64,000 nt of DNA from the NCBI GenBank assembly GCA_029747585.1, contig JAPEVF010000107.1, positions 44,243-108,242 on the forward strand. The letters run 5' to 3'. The translations under genes and the position numbers were made by a program. The notes under the pieces were generated by a model. That model saw nothing but the letters and a program-made list of their open reading frames with translations. It had not been told where the DNA came from and ran no database searches. This DNA is from Pleurotus djamor. Its lineage: Eukaryota > Basidiomycota > Agaricomycetes > Agaricales > Pleurotaceae. Each line of letters begins with the position of its first letter. Position 1 is the stretch's first letter. Positions 1-12,202 of this stretch are shown in pieces.

Positions 1-430
1 TCCTTGACCGTCATCAATCATAACCGTCTAAACTTGCTCAAGACCAACTCAAGGCTCGTTGTTCACGTTCGTTCTCATTTTCTTGTGCCCAGGGCCTGCG
101 TCGGTCGATCACAGGAATCGGCTGCTGATGCCGCTTGAGGCAAGCGGTCTTGGGTCTCGCTCAAAGGCCTCGCGAAAGTCATCGTGTAACTTTTGTTCCT
201 CGTTAGATGATCTGTATGTGATCCATGTTTTTCTCCGTCGATTTAACTTACCAGCGTTATCTAGGAAGGTACCCACTTGTACGCTTTTTGAATCCACAGC
301 GCTTGGGCAGGACGCTCTGCACAGAACAAATAAGGCTTCCGCCTTAGGGAGCGAACTCTTATATGTGGGTATGAGTGGCGGAGCCTTCCGAGTCGGCCAC
401 CTGTCACGTTGAGCCGGCTCGTTCCCATCC
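1..430. other. No gene recognised at left edge
   Basis: Both strands have short open frames here (117 aa forward, 109 aa reverse) that overlap each other. They show no motif, codon pattern or splice structure I can defend. The stretch ends where similarity to the inverted repeat begins. Confidence 0.4.
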
Positions 431-673
431 TCCATCAACCCGCCCTTCTGGATTTACTCCCCAAACCATATTTACAATCCAAAAGCGCTTTCCTAAGCAT
501 TTTGGTGTTGTTTTGGTGCTCACCGGCGAGAACATGGACGCGACCTTTGCTGGTGTTTGCGCTGCGCCACACGTGATGTAATCGTCGGCGCGTTCGACGC
601 GAACTCGCATTTTATTTTGTTGATAAACAAAATGTCTCCTTCATCGCCTCTCGCGGATGCACGCTAGGATGCC

Positions 674-680
674 TATATAA
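674..680 (+). promoter_or_regulatory. TATA box of left repeat gene
   Basis: TATATAA lies 102 bp upstream of the ATG at 782. The same box is kept at the same place in the right copy, which supports function in both. Confidence 0.6.
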
Positions 681-781
681 TCGGGGGGCCCATCCGCCTT
701 TCATGCCCCATTGACTCAGTCATATATCGCTCTCAAAGCACACCAAAGTCGCACATATCTTCCCGATAACATACTTTCGCA

Positions 782-1674
782 ATGTCTACCGTCACTGTCA
801 CCGACGCCATCGCCGCCATCGCCGCCATATCGCAGCTCATCCCCGGTTTAATCGCCATCACCCTCCTCGTTATCTACGCCTCTCAGGATTCCGAAGCTCC
901 CCCGTCTTCTTCTGCTCGGAACAGGTCTTCTCGGTCCTCTCCTCCAAAAGCACCGTCACCACCGCGGTCTTTTGACAATTGGGTCCCCTTACCACAAGCA
1001 AGCGCGGGACGAAGGAGAGATGAGGATAGTTGGGAAAGGACGGACAGGGTCAGGCATGCCTCGAGGGCAAAAACGGAGGCCCTCATGGACCTTCGACTTC
1101 GGGAAGAACGCCCTGTCTTTCCCTATGCGATCGAGTCTCTCATTTTCGGTGCGTCTCTCTTGTATCTCTCTCATTCGTTCTTTGGCTTACTTTATCTTTG
1201 CAGAGGCCCGGTACCCAACTATCTTCGTCGAGGAGACCGTTGACGAGGTTGTCGTCGTCGCGCCGCCCCCTCCCAAATCAGTCGGCGCCGCCAAACGGGC
1301 GCCGAAGCACCTCCATCACCTTGCCGCCAAGCATGCATGGGTTGGACGGAGGCAACGAGGGGGCTACGTTCCACACGCGCGACGCGATTTTGGCGAAGGA
1401 CACCGAGTCGATACGAGGTCTGGAAGNAAAAAACAATACACACCATACGCTTCCCGACCTCGTCCCGGACTTCGGCAGCGATGTAGATAGCGACGAGGAA
1501 GAACTTTGCTCGCGACTCGAGCACCTCGCGCTGGAGGATCCGGTGGAGGAGATCACAGTGGGGATGGAGCAGATGACGATTGAGGACTACGCAATGGACG
1601 TGGACACCAACTATGACCCCAACGCCATGGATGTCGACCCCGTGTACGACCCTTACGCGATGGAGATCTGCTGA
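782..1674 (+). CDS. Unrecognised membrane-anchored protein, left repeat copy
   Basis: Two exons, about 782-1148 and 1204-1674, split by a 55-nt GT-AG intron, encode about 278 residues once an extra N at 1427 is discounted. The N shifts the frame, and the right copy reads through the same place without it. Residues about 9-34 are a strongly hydrophobic helix rich in Ala, Ile and Leu, so the protein is probably anchored in a membrane. A Ser/Pro/Arg-rich stretch follows, then a conserved charged part. The C-terminus is acidic and has a short internal repeat, NAMDVDP then DPYAMEIC. No catalytic motif was seen and no family was recognised. The near-identical second gene on the minus strand at 31994-32897 argues that the reading frame is under selection or was copied recently. 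Confidence 0.6.
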
Positions 1675-2154
1675 GGGGTGGGCTGGAGAGGAGGGGACGA
1701 GGGGGGGAGTTGGTGTCTGTTGGTTTCTTGTCTGCATATGGTCTCGAGGTTCAGGTCTGCTGGTGAGTCTTCTCTTGTACTCTCGTCTTATCATCTTAGC
1801 TGACCTCTCTTCCCTCCAGCTCTTATACCCAAAACACAAAAAACACCGCGTCGCGTCGCTCCAAGCCCCACGTCCAACATCACTAGCGATGACCAAGGCG
1901 ATCCACCATACCCGCATCGAGGGCGGCCTAGAGTTCAGGGGGGCTGCAGACCTCTTGTCCTCGAAGCCAACCTCGATGTCTATACCAATACCCCGCCCTT
2001 GGTCATTCGCCACGAACAACTACGCCACCTCCGCTGGACGGACAACCCACATCACTAGCTCCCACACGCTATCATTCAGACACTGGGACTTGGAGCGACC
2101 GACGACAAAGCCACATACTACCTCACTGTCATTACGACCACGAATCTCGCCGTT

Positions 2155-2480
2155 CAACTCCCGCGACAACCACCACCACTCCCTGCAACACGCCAAAGCG
2201 AGGTTGTTACGACTTGATATGTGGGATGAAGGACTGGCCACCCTCCCTGAACCATATCTTGTTTGTTCTTCCGAGCGGAGGTGTGTCTGCCTATACCCAT
2301 CGTCGCGGGTTTCGAACACACCCTACACCCACTGTCATTGCCGATCACCACACTCGACTCCCTGCGACCACCATTCCACCACCCACACCAAAGCGAGGAT
2401 ATTTTTCGTTCCACGCGGAGGTATATACCCATATACCCTTGGTCGCAGGGTTCGGACACACTACTATACCCAGCTAGTCG
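2155..2480 (+). repeat. Degenerate tandem units in repeat 3' region
   Basis: Two diverged units of roughly 130-190 bp each contain ACTCCC(T)GCGAC, then CCAAAGCGAGG, then GCGGAGGT, then TATACCCAT, then a GTCGC(A/G)GG block followed by TTCGAACACAC or TTCGGACACAC. The right inverted copy keeps the same two units at about 31190-31520. The region is open in several frames on both strands, which probably reflects composition rather than coding. A splice-like segment (GTGAGT to CTCCAG, about 1762-1820) lies between the gene and these units and may be a 3'-UTR intron. Confidence 0.55.
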
Positions 2481-2595
2481 TGATACCTGATACCAGCAGC
2501 AGACTTGAACCTATGTCTCTTCTCATTTTTTATCTTATAATATAATTTATCTTGCTTCGTTTGACTTTGCTTTGCCTTGCGTGAGCTTGAGTTCT

Positions 2596-3007
2596 TGACC
2601 ACTTCAGGGACTTCTCCTAAGACCCCTGGACTTTCCACTGACTTCCTGTTCTTCGAGGCCCTTCCCTCAGCTGATCGTTTTCATCTCACTCACTTCGAAT
2701 ACAGGTGACCGAAGTTCAAGAAATTCACGGAGACTGTCGCTGGTACTGTTGGTTTGACATCCTGTGAACCGCTATCGACTGCGACTTCTCTCAAGCGACT
2801 TCTCAAGCACTTCCCTTCTTCCGGGCGACCTTTTTTGACATCATAGGGGTGCGCCATATGACGCAATCATTCAACGCTCCCGATCCTCCTCCGAAAAAAC
2901 CATGCCCGCCCGTGCGTATATAAACGGAGAAGATGTTAGAAGGCATTCAACAACCCTTTCATCCTTTCCCCTCCAATCGCATCTGACTCGTAAAAGCCTT
3001 CACAGAA
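2596..3007. other. Intergenic, upstream region of con-6
   Basis: There is no open frame worth calling. It is pyrimidine-rich and ends in the con-6 promoter. Confidence 0.5.
2917..2924 (+). promoter_or_regulatory. TATA box of con-6
   Basis: TATATAAA lies 84 bp upstream of the con-6 ATG, at a spacing usual for a strongly regulated fungal gene. Confidence 0.6.
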
Positions 3008-3509
3008 ATGTCTACCGCCGGTACGCTTCTCCAACCTTCCTACGACATATGCATCCCACCGATTGTTTTTCCGCAGATAAAGAGTACAACACGCGTTCTA
3101 AAGGTTACGCCCCCGATGGCGCTGAGTTGATTGACACTCGTGAAGAACCATATGTCGGTAAGACACAAGCCCAAGTATCATGCCGGTCTGCTCGCTGATT
3201 CATGATTATATAGACAACCCAAATGCGGACTATGGTAGCACCTTGCACCGCTCTACGCTCGCAGATCACGATGCTGACGCACACCCATAGAGAAGCAGGT
3301 TTCTGCTGAAGGCCCTAAGAACACTGGGAATGTCATTGGCGGATACAAAGCGACCCTTTCCAGTTGAGCACGCGTCATTCCAACCATTTGATCACTAAAA
3401 ACCGATTCAACCGTACCCATAATCCGTACCCATAGACCCCAAAGTGTCTCAAGAAGCGAAGGAGCATGCCAAGGAGGTGTTACACACCGAATACGACGTT
3501 GACGTCTGA
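3008..3509 (+). CDS. con-6: Conidiation protein 6 (Con-6 family)
   Basis: Five exons (3008-3020, 3077-3157, 3214-3234, 3291-3362, 3436-3509) join in frame to 86 residues. That is close to the usual length of this small, hydrophilic fungal protein family. The family signature is clear near the C-terminus: NVIGGYKAT, then NPKVS, then EAKEHAKEVL. Con-6 was found in Neurospora as a conidiation-induced protein, and relatives are widespread in basidiomycetes. Its biochemical role is not established. The first exon is only 13 nt and the third 21 nt, so gene finders will tend to miss them. The longer frame starting at 2902 is a shadow that reads through the first intron. Confidence 0.9.
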
Positions 3510-3734
3510 ATGGCCTCGCAATTCTTCCGCTTAAATTAGATGTTCTTAGCCCAGAAAACTATAGTTAGTGTGAATACATGAGCGATTTTTGCGTTTCAGT
3601 CGCAATTCAGTCGAAGAGGTGAGGGAAACTACATCGTGGGCAAACAATCGCGGAGCTGGAATATACAGGGTAAACAGAAAAGTTCCCCACAACTTGACCA
3701 CAACTGCGTTCCTGCACCGCAGCCACTGAGTGTC

Positions 3735-6227
3735 ATGGCCTTCTCACTTTCTACTGGATCCTGCAGACGCCTATTTGCGCACGACATAGCTCCAGATCAA
3801 TGGGATTCTGAATGCTTGGTTCAACTGTTGTCGATCAAGAACGCCTCACAATCCCGGGCCACCCACGGTCCATCGAGTGACCAGTACCGGGTCCTTATCT
3901 CTGATGGCGAAAACTATGTACAGGCCCTATTAGACAAGAGTCTCAATGGTCTCGTTGAAAAGGATAGAATTGGGAAGCACTCTGTGGTTTTACTCGCCAA
4001 GGCATCTTCGTTCTTTACCCAAGGCAAACGGTACACCGATTACACTCATACTTTTCCATTGCACATCGTAATCATATCNTTCTCTTCATAAATTAGTGTC
4101 ATACAACTGCTTGAACTCCATCCGGTCAAGCGGATCCCCTCAAAGATCGGTGATCCAACCCCACTACCTCCGAGTAGCTCTGTGGCCACAGGCATTGCCC
4201 GTGAGGCCGAAATCACGCTCGCATCTTCTTCATCTTCATCTNGCTCGCGTTTTCCATCTTCTTACGCTCACATGTCGCACCACGCTGGCTTAGATTCCCC
4301 AACACGTTCACTGTCGCGCACCCCTTCGTCTCCTGCGGAAGCGTCTTCTTCCCGGACTATACGAGACTCGGCATACTCTCACCCGGAAGCGACCCTAGCC
4401 AGTGCCCACAGTACCCCTGCTCGAGGCTCTACGCTGGCTTCTGAATTCTCCCCTAGCCCAATGCGGGTCGATTCAACGGCGCTTCCTCCATCTGTCGTAT
4501 CTACGCCCTCCAAGCGTGTTAACATGACATCCAATANTACTACGCCTTCACGGACTCAAAATGCTAGGCTGGACGTCACTCCGATTGCNTCCCTNAATTC
4601 ATATACTNGCTCANGAAATTNTATCAAAGCCNTAGTTNNNCACAAAGNNCCNATCACNCCTTGGANGAATGGGAAGGGCACGTTATTCAAGGGTANCTTN
4701 CNTGATGACACCGCCGAAATNNNNTTTATTGTNTTCGATAACGTCNAAGNAAGATANGATCAAATGGAAGAAGNCNGAACCTACATTATCACCANTTTCC
4801 AANTCAAACCCGTTGANNAACNATNNAGGAAACANCACGACTACGAGATTCANATGAAAACTNGTACCAAGATTGANTTGGTANGTNCCGTTTTGNTTGC
4901 TTGNTGNNANCANAGTCGCTACAACTNTNGGCTTCNCAGTGNGAAGACGANTTGGTTCTCCCTCCTCCAAGTTATAACTTCGTACCGCTCAACCAGCTCA
5001 AGGATAAAGCCAAGGACTCTCGTGTTGGTCTGTATCTATCTCNTTCNNNTCCNAATNTATCACTCACCTCTAACNAGANGTTATTGGTATCCTCCNAGAA
5101 ATTGGCGAACTCATTGAACCTTCACAGTCTGGTCNATCTGTAATGTGTTTCTTTTCGGATCTCNCATTCTGCACTGACAATGAACTCNNCNNCTTNCTCA
5201 GTNCAAAAATCATAGACGNGTNNTNACTCTTGTCGATCAATCGACGGCGTGCCTTGAGTTGGTCNTNTGGGGCACCGACGCCCAAGGGTTTGATCATAGG
5301 GAAGAAGGCGTCATTGCCATCCGTCAAGGCAAGAAGGTGGACTCAATAGGTGTGTTGATCCACCCTACCTCGCGTCCATTTTTTCAACGCGAACAAAGGC
5401 GTCGCCGCTGGTATGTGGAAGGACCGATTATCCATCTTGGAATATAACCCCGACCTCACGGAAACATACGATCTCCAACATTGGTATCGCTCCATTGGTT
5501 CCACCCTATCACTTCCTTCCCAATCGGACAACCATCGTGATGCCGAATTTTCTAATGTCCCGCTTACGGTCCAGGAAATTCTCGACATCGATACTTCCGA
5601 AAGCGATGGAGGGAAGTACACGTTCACCGTCAATGCTACCGTCGTTCATGTCTCTTCAAAGGGAGGCATCGTCTACCCCGCTTGCCCAACGTGCAGGAGA
5701 AAGGTGGCGACCGACAACAATGACTGGCGATGTACAAAATGCAACAAGTCGTTCACGCGCCCCGATTACCGGTGCGATTCTTGCCTTGACCCTTGAAAAT
5801 TCGCCGTTGCTGACTTCCCGTAGGTATATGTTCTCTTTTGAGGTTGCTGATTGTACGGGGAGGGTTCGCCTCCAAGCCTTCGATGAGGTTGGAAATAAAC
5901 TGTTCAAGCTGACTGCGAATCAATACTTGGAATCCATTGAAAATGCGGTGAGGAGAATAACATTCCGCCACGCCAATGTCGACTCAAGGTTTTACAGGTA
6001 AATGACAACATACCCCTTCCGCATGGCGTCCTTGGTGCCACATACAAGTTTACATGTGTAGCAAAGGAAGACACTTACGATGTCGGTCAATCTCAAAACT
6101 GTCCTATCCTTCCACTGATTTGCCAAAGAAACAGACCCGTTGTACCGTCAAACAAGTCACGCCCGTAAAATACACGTTAGAATCTGAACGCTTAGTGAAC
6201 ATGCTCAGATCAGCTTGGAGTAACTAA
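3735..6227 (+). CDS. RPA1: Replication protein A large subunit (RPA1/Rfa1)
   Basis: This is the single-stranded-DNA-binding subunit used in nuclear replication, repair and recombination. The N-terminal RPA70N part reads LVQLLSIKN and YRVLISDGENYVQALL. A Ser/Thr-rich linker follows, then DNA-binding domain A, with HK and PWxNGKGTLF visible despite many Ns at about 4530-5270. Domain C has its four-cysteine zinc knuckle, CPTC and CTKC, with KSFTRPDYR across an intron and then FSFEVADCTGRVRLQAFD. The end matches TYKFTCVAKEDTYD and continues to LRSAWSN. Introns at about 5776-5823 and 5949-5997 restore the frame. One base appears to be missing in the A4 run at 6095-6098, because the last 40 residues lie in another frame. 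The start was chosen for its fit to the RPA70N beginning, MAFSLSTGSCRRL. Confidence 0.92.
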
Positions 6228-6411
6228 TACGCTGGTATCAGGGCAAGTGAGATGATATGGAGGCACTATATGTATGTAAAGTATACAAAATGGTGTGGTA
6301 TGCATGTGTAGTTGGATATAATATAAGAACATCTACGAGTGGCGTATAACTCCCAGACGCGAACGAATTAAGTAAAAGGACTTCTAAAGTAAAGAAGGAA
6401 CGAACTTTCGC

Positions 6412-8998
6412 CTACGCTTTCCCATTCCTACGAGTTCTCTTGTTCCCTCCGCTGGTTTCTGATCCACCAGGGGCCTCGCTGCGCCGTTTCTTCCCTCTAA
6501 CAGTGCGAGGTGTCGGAGTCTTCGGCGAGGTAGGGAGGGGTATTGAGGCGCCAGAGGGAGTCTTCTGATCGAGCGGCTCGGAAGTGCCAGGTGCATTGCT
6601 TTTATCCGGGGCTCCATTTTCAAAGCCGCCGCTTTTTGGGGGAGCAACGTCTTCCTTGATGGAGTCCATTCGACTCAAAGAACCAGAAGAAGCGTCCCTC
6701 CCCTTAAGTGTCCCTTTGACGCCAGGGGTGTAATTCACGTCAACAGTGGCGAACTTGTTGAACGTAATTCCAGCACTACTAGGCGGTTTGCCGAAGGAGG
6801 GCAAGCTAGCAGTACGACCAACGTGACGACGGGGAGTGAGCGGCGCTTTGAGCGCGGCACCATCTTCGTTCTGAGACGATGGAAGGGACTCCGCGATGGT
6901 GTCCGTATCGCTGGTTAGCAGGTCTGCTCCTGGATTGATGTCCTTTTTGAGGACAGCGCGGTAGCCACGCTGTACAAGGCCGTAAAATTCTGGAGACTTG
7001 ACGTAGACCCGCATGAGAACTTCCCCAAAGGTGGCAGGCATCAAGGTTGAGTAATCGCCATGAGAAGCGTACGAACAAGCTATAAAGTGGTTTAATAGTG
7101 AGCCCACTGCGTTGAAATAAAGGAGCTTACTATCAGGATGTCTCTTGCTGTAGAACTTGACATAATCCATAGGATTTTTCTCTTTCATTCCGTAGTGCAT
7201 AGGTGAGAAATCCACAATTACGTGTTCCGGCTTCAAGTTAGCTTGGGCATTCATCAGTTCGACGGCTTCCGTAGGATCAAGTGAAATCTTCTTGGCTTCT
7301 TCGACGATGCGCTCAGGCGTGACTTTCTCCTTGAAAAGGTTTTGTGAGTCCCAATCAATGGTCTTCCATTCCGTAGTCTGGTACAGGTTCCGTTTCACGA
7401 TGCGATGGAATATGGCTCGAGCTGGGGCAAGTTCCTAACAAAAGTAAGTAAGGGACAGAAACTGAAGATCGAACAGGAGTTTACCTCTGACTCGCTCTGT
7501 TCGATTTGCGTCTTGATTTCGTCGGTCAGATGAAGTAACTTCTTGGCATCGAACACGCGATTGGCAATGTGCATGTATGGCTCAGCGGCGAGAAGACCGT
7601 CAATAATCATATATTCTATTCCTTTTGCTAGAAGGACACTTCGGTTAAGGCCAATTCAAGTATGCCAACATGAAGGCACTCACCCGTCTTATGGTTATAG
7701 ATGTTCTTATGGAGGCGGAATCGGGTAGCACATATCTCGAACATTTGGTTCGCGTCTTTGATGTTGTAGCATATTTGGTTGTCGATGACGCGAGCTGATT
7801 TGATCAGTCTACGTGGAAGGCGTCAGCTACTGTACTCAGAAAGCAAAAGTCCGTCTGACCGTTGCAAGGATATGTTTCCCTGGTCCCCGATCATATGTGC
7901 GTCGCGACAGATGTAGTCAAACCTATGTAATGGGGTTTCAGGAAACGACCGACGAGACATGGAGCTGCGACGTACTTATCAACATCTAGGCCATTCAGCT
8001 TATTTGATACGATATCAAACAAGAAGCGCTTCTCTGTCGGCCTAGAGAATATATCAACGTTCAGCCTTGGTTTGGGTAAAAAGGACACCGGTAAGTAGGA
8101 AGTAAACACCACGCACGCGTGCAATGCTTCGACTTCGGCATGTAAATGAAAGGCCAAAACCTAAAATGGAAAAGGAAAGCACAGACTCACCTGCACTTCT
8201 TTGGCTCGCCCGCTATAAGCGCCTTGACGAAGTCTCGGTCGTCCTTCGATATCTCGATGCCGTTGTCGTCAATAAGGTAGTCCAACATCATCTCCGAACC
8301 TTGTTCGTGTGTCCAGGAAGTTCCTGGACTGATTGGTAGAAACATGGAGCAGATAAGATGATCGAATTCATGAGTGAAAGACGATTCGCAGGAGATAGAA
8401 TGGGAACGTACAGCGCCATGGGAATGAACATGGAGTCCCAAACGTGGCTCCATGGACCATGCCCGAGGTCATGACACAGTCCGGCGATTTCAACACACTC
8501 AATATCTCGATTGGTTATCCCTAGTGAAGGCTGCTTCGATTGTAAGCTCGTCGCCATCTTCCTAGCGAGATGTGACACGCCTACAAAGACGATGGTTCAA
8601 TGACATAGCAAACAGGCTAGGAAATATCCATTACTCACCGATGCAATGCTCAAACCGGTTGTGACAAGCTCCCGCCCAAACATAATATGACGTTCCAAGC
8701 TGCTTGATAGATCTCAGCCGCTGGAACTGAGGCCTGAAGGCGCGTTGAATAATGAAACCAGACTAATCATTGGGTCGACACCCTGGATCAGTAGAAAGGA
8801 AGCACATACGTGTCAATGAAGGACCAAAGGCGAGTAGAAGGTGAAACTGAAAATGCTCTTAAGTCCGCGACTTTCAATGTGACGTGAAATGACCTTACTG
8901 TGGTCATGAATGGGATCCCGCAGTTGACGAACGTTTACGTCGTCGTCATCAAGGACGCCAGCGTCGGAGATGATGGAATTCATGGGCTCAATTGGCAT
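6412..8998 (-). CDS. SAMHD1-like HD-domain phosphohydrolase
   Basis: Family members hydrolyse dNTPs to nucleosides plus triphosphate. The metal-binding HD site is complete: RFEHCIG with its His, then [11 protein letters not shown], then DVDKFDYICRD with the aspartate. A typical start [11 protein letters not shown] and [23 protein letters not shown] precede it. Later blocks, including [18 protein letters not shown] and [15 protein letters not shown], also fit the family. Around ten exons run right to left. The N-terminus at 8998 goes almost straight into the HD region, so there is no SAM domain, unlike human SAMHD1. The C-terminal 130 residues are Ser/Pro-rich and end in basic clusters (GKKRR, KRTRR) that could be a nuclear signal. 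It neighbours RPA1 tail to tail. Whether dNTPs are the true substrate here is inference. Confidence 0.9.
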
Positions 8999-9410
8999 GG
9001 TGGTGGATGAGCTGGTGGTGGTACGGAAGGAAGAGCGTGCTCTAAGACATAAACATGACACTTCAGATATTCGGACCCTGGCGTCACAGCGCGTTACGCC
9101 GACCCCGACGCGAAGCGCCAAGAATTGTTTACCATTGCGAGCCAATTGCGAGCGTGGGGTTATGCACAGGCAAGAAGTTGAGAACTTGTGCGCCCCATGG
9201 TAAAGTTAAAACAACGGCTGCGTGCATTACTAATAAAATAAATACGGAACCAAGGTCTACTGAAAGATGGTCTACAGTTCTATACATCCTACCAGAATCC
9301 GTATCCTAAAGGGGGGAAATAGACAAATGGAAAACAGACGTCTTATAGCTGATGCATGATGCATGATGTGCGAAGGGTGGTGAAAGAAAGAAGGAAAAAA
9401 AGAGCGCGTT
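8999..9410. other. Intergenic; short TGATGCA direct repeat
   Basis: This is the 5' flank of the SAMHD1-like gene and the 3' flank of the cytidylyltransferase gene. The only structure noticed is TGATGCA repeated in tandem at 9350-9368, just past the cytidylyltransferase stop. Confidence 0.4.
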
Positions 9411-10538
9411 TCAAGCCGAATTGATGGGACTGATNCTTCGGCTGATGTTCCTACTAGCATTCGCGCTCTCGAAATCGACTCCTTCGGCCTTGAGTTCTGC
9501 ATGTCCCATCTTTTCCAATTTCGCATCAAAATCGCGCTTGCGATATCCTAGCACAATTCGTTCGAGGAGTTCGGATGTGGATACGCCTGGAGTACGCCGA
9601 GTAGGAATGAATTTGCCTGGAGAAGGAAGTGACATGAGGGGGGGGCAAAGATTGACAATGATCAATATCAGAGACGGTACCTTGGCTCTTCGCATACCCA
9701 TAGACATCATCATGCCCGTCGGACACATAAGGGTCTTCGTCGTGGGCGACGTAGTCGATCTTATACTTTTCGATGAACGCTCCGTCAATGATCCAAGGAG
9801 CCTCAGAGACCACTTCGTCCACCCAACGGCAGTGTCGTACTGCTTCGCATCTAACGGCCGTAAGCTAAGCATCGGAGTCCACATGGCACAGACAGCAACA
9901 TACCTCTCGGCATGGTTCATCACCGTTCTAGCCTTGTGTTCCCAAACCATCTCATCCGAGTTCACCCCCACGAGCAGATAAACATTCGGAAACGCGAGTT
10001 TCGCCTGGCGAAGCTGCAAAGCGTGTCTAAACACCCCTCCTAACCATTAGGATGGATATGTCTGTCACCAAAAAAANCCATAACCTACCCAAAATGGAAC
10101 AAATCATACACCCCTGTGTTGAAGATTATCAGCCCACGTTCGCCCCAAATGACGTCTTGCAATTGGATACTCGCCATCAGCGTAGACCCGAATGGGCCTC
10201 CCCACTGGCGGGGGATTGATTTTGTATGGTCGCGTAACCTCGCCCTCGATGGCTTTCTGGACGAACTCCTGTATGTCCTGAGGAGTCAATGCTGCGGGGT
10301 CGATNGTCGACTGCGTGGGCTCGGGAACAGAGGGTTCTTCCGGAACGTGTAAAGGAGCCGCAAGGGGGTTTGGGGCAGAGGAAGATTGATAAAAACTGTT
10401 CACGGTGGAAACCGAGGACGAACTAAGATGATGGTTGTGGGCGTGGTTGTGTGGCCTCGTAGCGGTTCCCAGTATAGTCGAGCTCGACTCCACGTCCCCA
10501 TCGTAAGGCGATTCTTCAACAACCGAGGTATCGGGCAT
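9411..10538 (-). CDS. PCT1: Choline-phosphate cytidylyltransferase
   Basis: This enzyme makes CDP-choline from CTP and phosphocholine, the rate-limiting step of the Kennedy pathway to phosphatidylcholine. Exons on the minus strand are about 10538-10175, 10113-10089, 10026-9904, 9850-9681 and 9616-9411, giving roughly 295 residues. The nucleotidyltransferase core is complete. IRVYADG and [12 protein letters not shown] hold the HxGH motif, LLVGVNSDE follows, and [26 protein letters not shown] and [15 protein letters not shown] complete it. The first 110 residues are Ser/Pro/His-rich and probably disordered. The first intron has a GC donor (GATG then GCGAGT), and only this splice gives the conserved [12 protein letters not shown] single N lies near the C-terminus at about 9435. 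The C-terminal tail after the core is short, with no long amphipathic lipid-binding helix evident. Confidence 0.93.
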
Positions 10539-12202
10539 GACTGCGAGGACTCCTCAAATATTTCGATGTCGGGGAGATGAAGGTAGATTGGTGATTACGT
10601 AACGAAAGTGGACGCGTGATGTATATATGGAGGAGGCGCCTAACAGAGACGCCCGTGTTAGTTGGACTAAACAGCAGTTCCAACACTGGCAACCACCGTA
10701 GTCGTCAACCATGTTGAGTAGCAAGCTAGAAAGCTAGTAGAGAGACTGGCGTATTAGTATGCGTGGTGATTCAGGAACCCCACAGAACCCCGACCTTTCA
10801 AACGGCTTGTGGGGTTGGGCACAAATTGGAACATTGACAGGTGTTTCGCACAAATGAACCTTGCACATTCCCTGTGAGGATCCAGGGCTGTTGTTTCACG
10901 TTCCAGTTTTCTGCGCGTTTACCCATGTATNTATCACTTGACTCCACGGGTCCTCAGGTCCACATGGCCCAGTGAACACTAGAAGTACACAAGAACCCTC
11001 CGGATCTTGAGCACGCGACCAACAAACTCAATCGCGAACCTTTACCGGAAGTGTAGAAGGTTCCATGAGTGGGAGAGCGAAATCGATGGCAGGCCGTGGG
11101 CGTCTGGCCTAAAGTTGGTGAAATGTTTCTGCGAGCTTTCTCCACGGGGGAAGAACACAAGACTTTCGGGATGGCGTAGGATTTCGGAAGGTTAAATTAC
11201 TGATTCATTGGGGGAGCCTGAGGGATGAGGACAGGTGGACGGACCAAGGTCAGATGAACGTTTGTTCCTTTATATACCAAGTCGTCACCAAACCTTTGGC
11301 GAGCCTATGCCGAGAATGAGGAAGATGAATGAACGATTGAATACTTTACCCACCTATAAGGTCACCAGTCCCTCCGTCCACTAGNCGCAGGCACAGGGCA
11401 AGAAGATCCACAAACCCAGTAAGTTTAAATTGGTTGCCACAAACCACTGGCAACAACCCCAGCATGGCTGTGGCTGTACCGAAAGCCATGATGGTAGTAG
11501 ACGCCTTGCTCTGTTCGTCCGTTCGCCCGTACCAGGGTTCACTTGTCATTACCCATGGACCACGGGACGTTGGAGTTCATGTGAACTGCGGAAGGAACCT
11601 CCTGGCCAGCATGTCAGTCATACGATCATCCGTAAAAACAGACATTACCCATTACCCCTAGACCCTGATGAATCTTGNAGCATAAATGTATGAAGCCGTA
11701 TTCGTGCACTGTAAGACGATNTTGTCGTGGTTGGACCCAACGAGCGTGGTTCGACGGTCGTGTTTAGGAGGTTGGCCGTCAGCAATTTACTTCCCAGTTG
11801 GGCGGAAAACTAAAGCGCGGGAACCACCGAAACCTTGTCTGCCGCANTACNCTNGAGTTCACGTTCAATGCTCGACTTCAATTTCGTAGCATCGCGAGTG
11901 TGGTTGTATAAGGGTTTGATTATAACCAGTATGGGAACACAAGACATCCTACGCGGTCGAAACGTTGAGACTCGTATACCTACAGGGACGTATGAACAGG
12001 GAAATTCACATCAAGAAAGCAAGAAAAAAACGGATACACAAGACAAGATGTCAGAAAACAAGAAAGGACAAGAGGAACTGTAATGATACACATACATCAT
12101 GAAAGCCATACCGGTACAGAGGAACTCTAAGACAGAAACTGAGAGGGTTGAATAAGTTATCCCTCCCACAGGTAATTTGATGAATGGAAGGTAGAGGTAT
12201 CT
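10539..12202. other. 1.7-kb stretch without a recognised gene
   Basis: Only short overlapping frames under 90 aa occur, on both strands, with scattered Ns at about 10931, 11385, 11679, 11721, 11847, 11851 and 11854. No family motif or convincing exon chain was found. Confidence 0.4.

Larger units (their letters stand above)
430..2595 (+). repeat. Left copy of 2.1-kb inverted repeat (partner 31073-33245)
   Basis: Reading 33245 to 31073 on the minus strand reproduces this segment almost base for base. The matched parts are the 5' flank with its CACGTG-containing stretch, the TATA box, a two-exon gene, a 3' region of about 0.9 kb and an AT-rich end with the shared string CTTATAATATAATTTATC. The two copies differ by scattered substitutions and small indels, and similarity weakens upstream of about position 520. 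The outer ends carry no obvious target-site duplication or terminal inverted repeat. It may be a dispersed repeat family or an inverted segmental duplication. I did not recognise a transposase or reverse transcriptase in it. Confidence 0.9.

Noticed and set aside
1219..2019. 266-residue minus-strand frame in the left repeat
   Set aside because: Antisense shadow of the repeat gene and its GC-rich second exon.
1580..2545. 321-residue plus-strand frame in the repeat 3' region
   Set aside because: It overlaps the end of the real gene in another frame, is open on both strands and has the composition of the tandem units.
2902..3198. 98-residue frame starting upstream of con-6
   Set aside because: It reads through the first con-6 intron in a different frame and starts before the TATA box.
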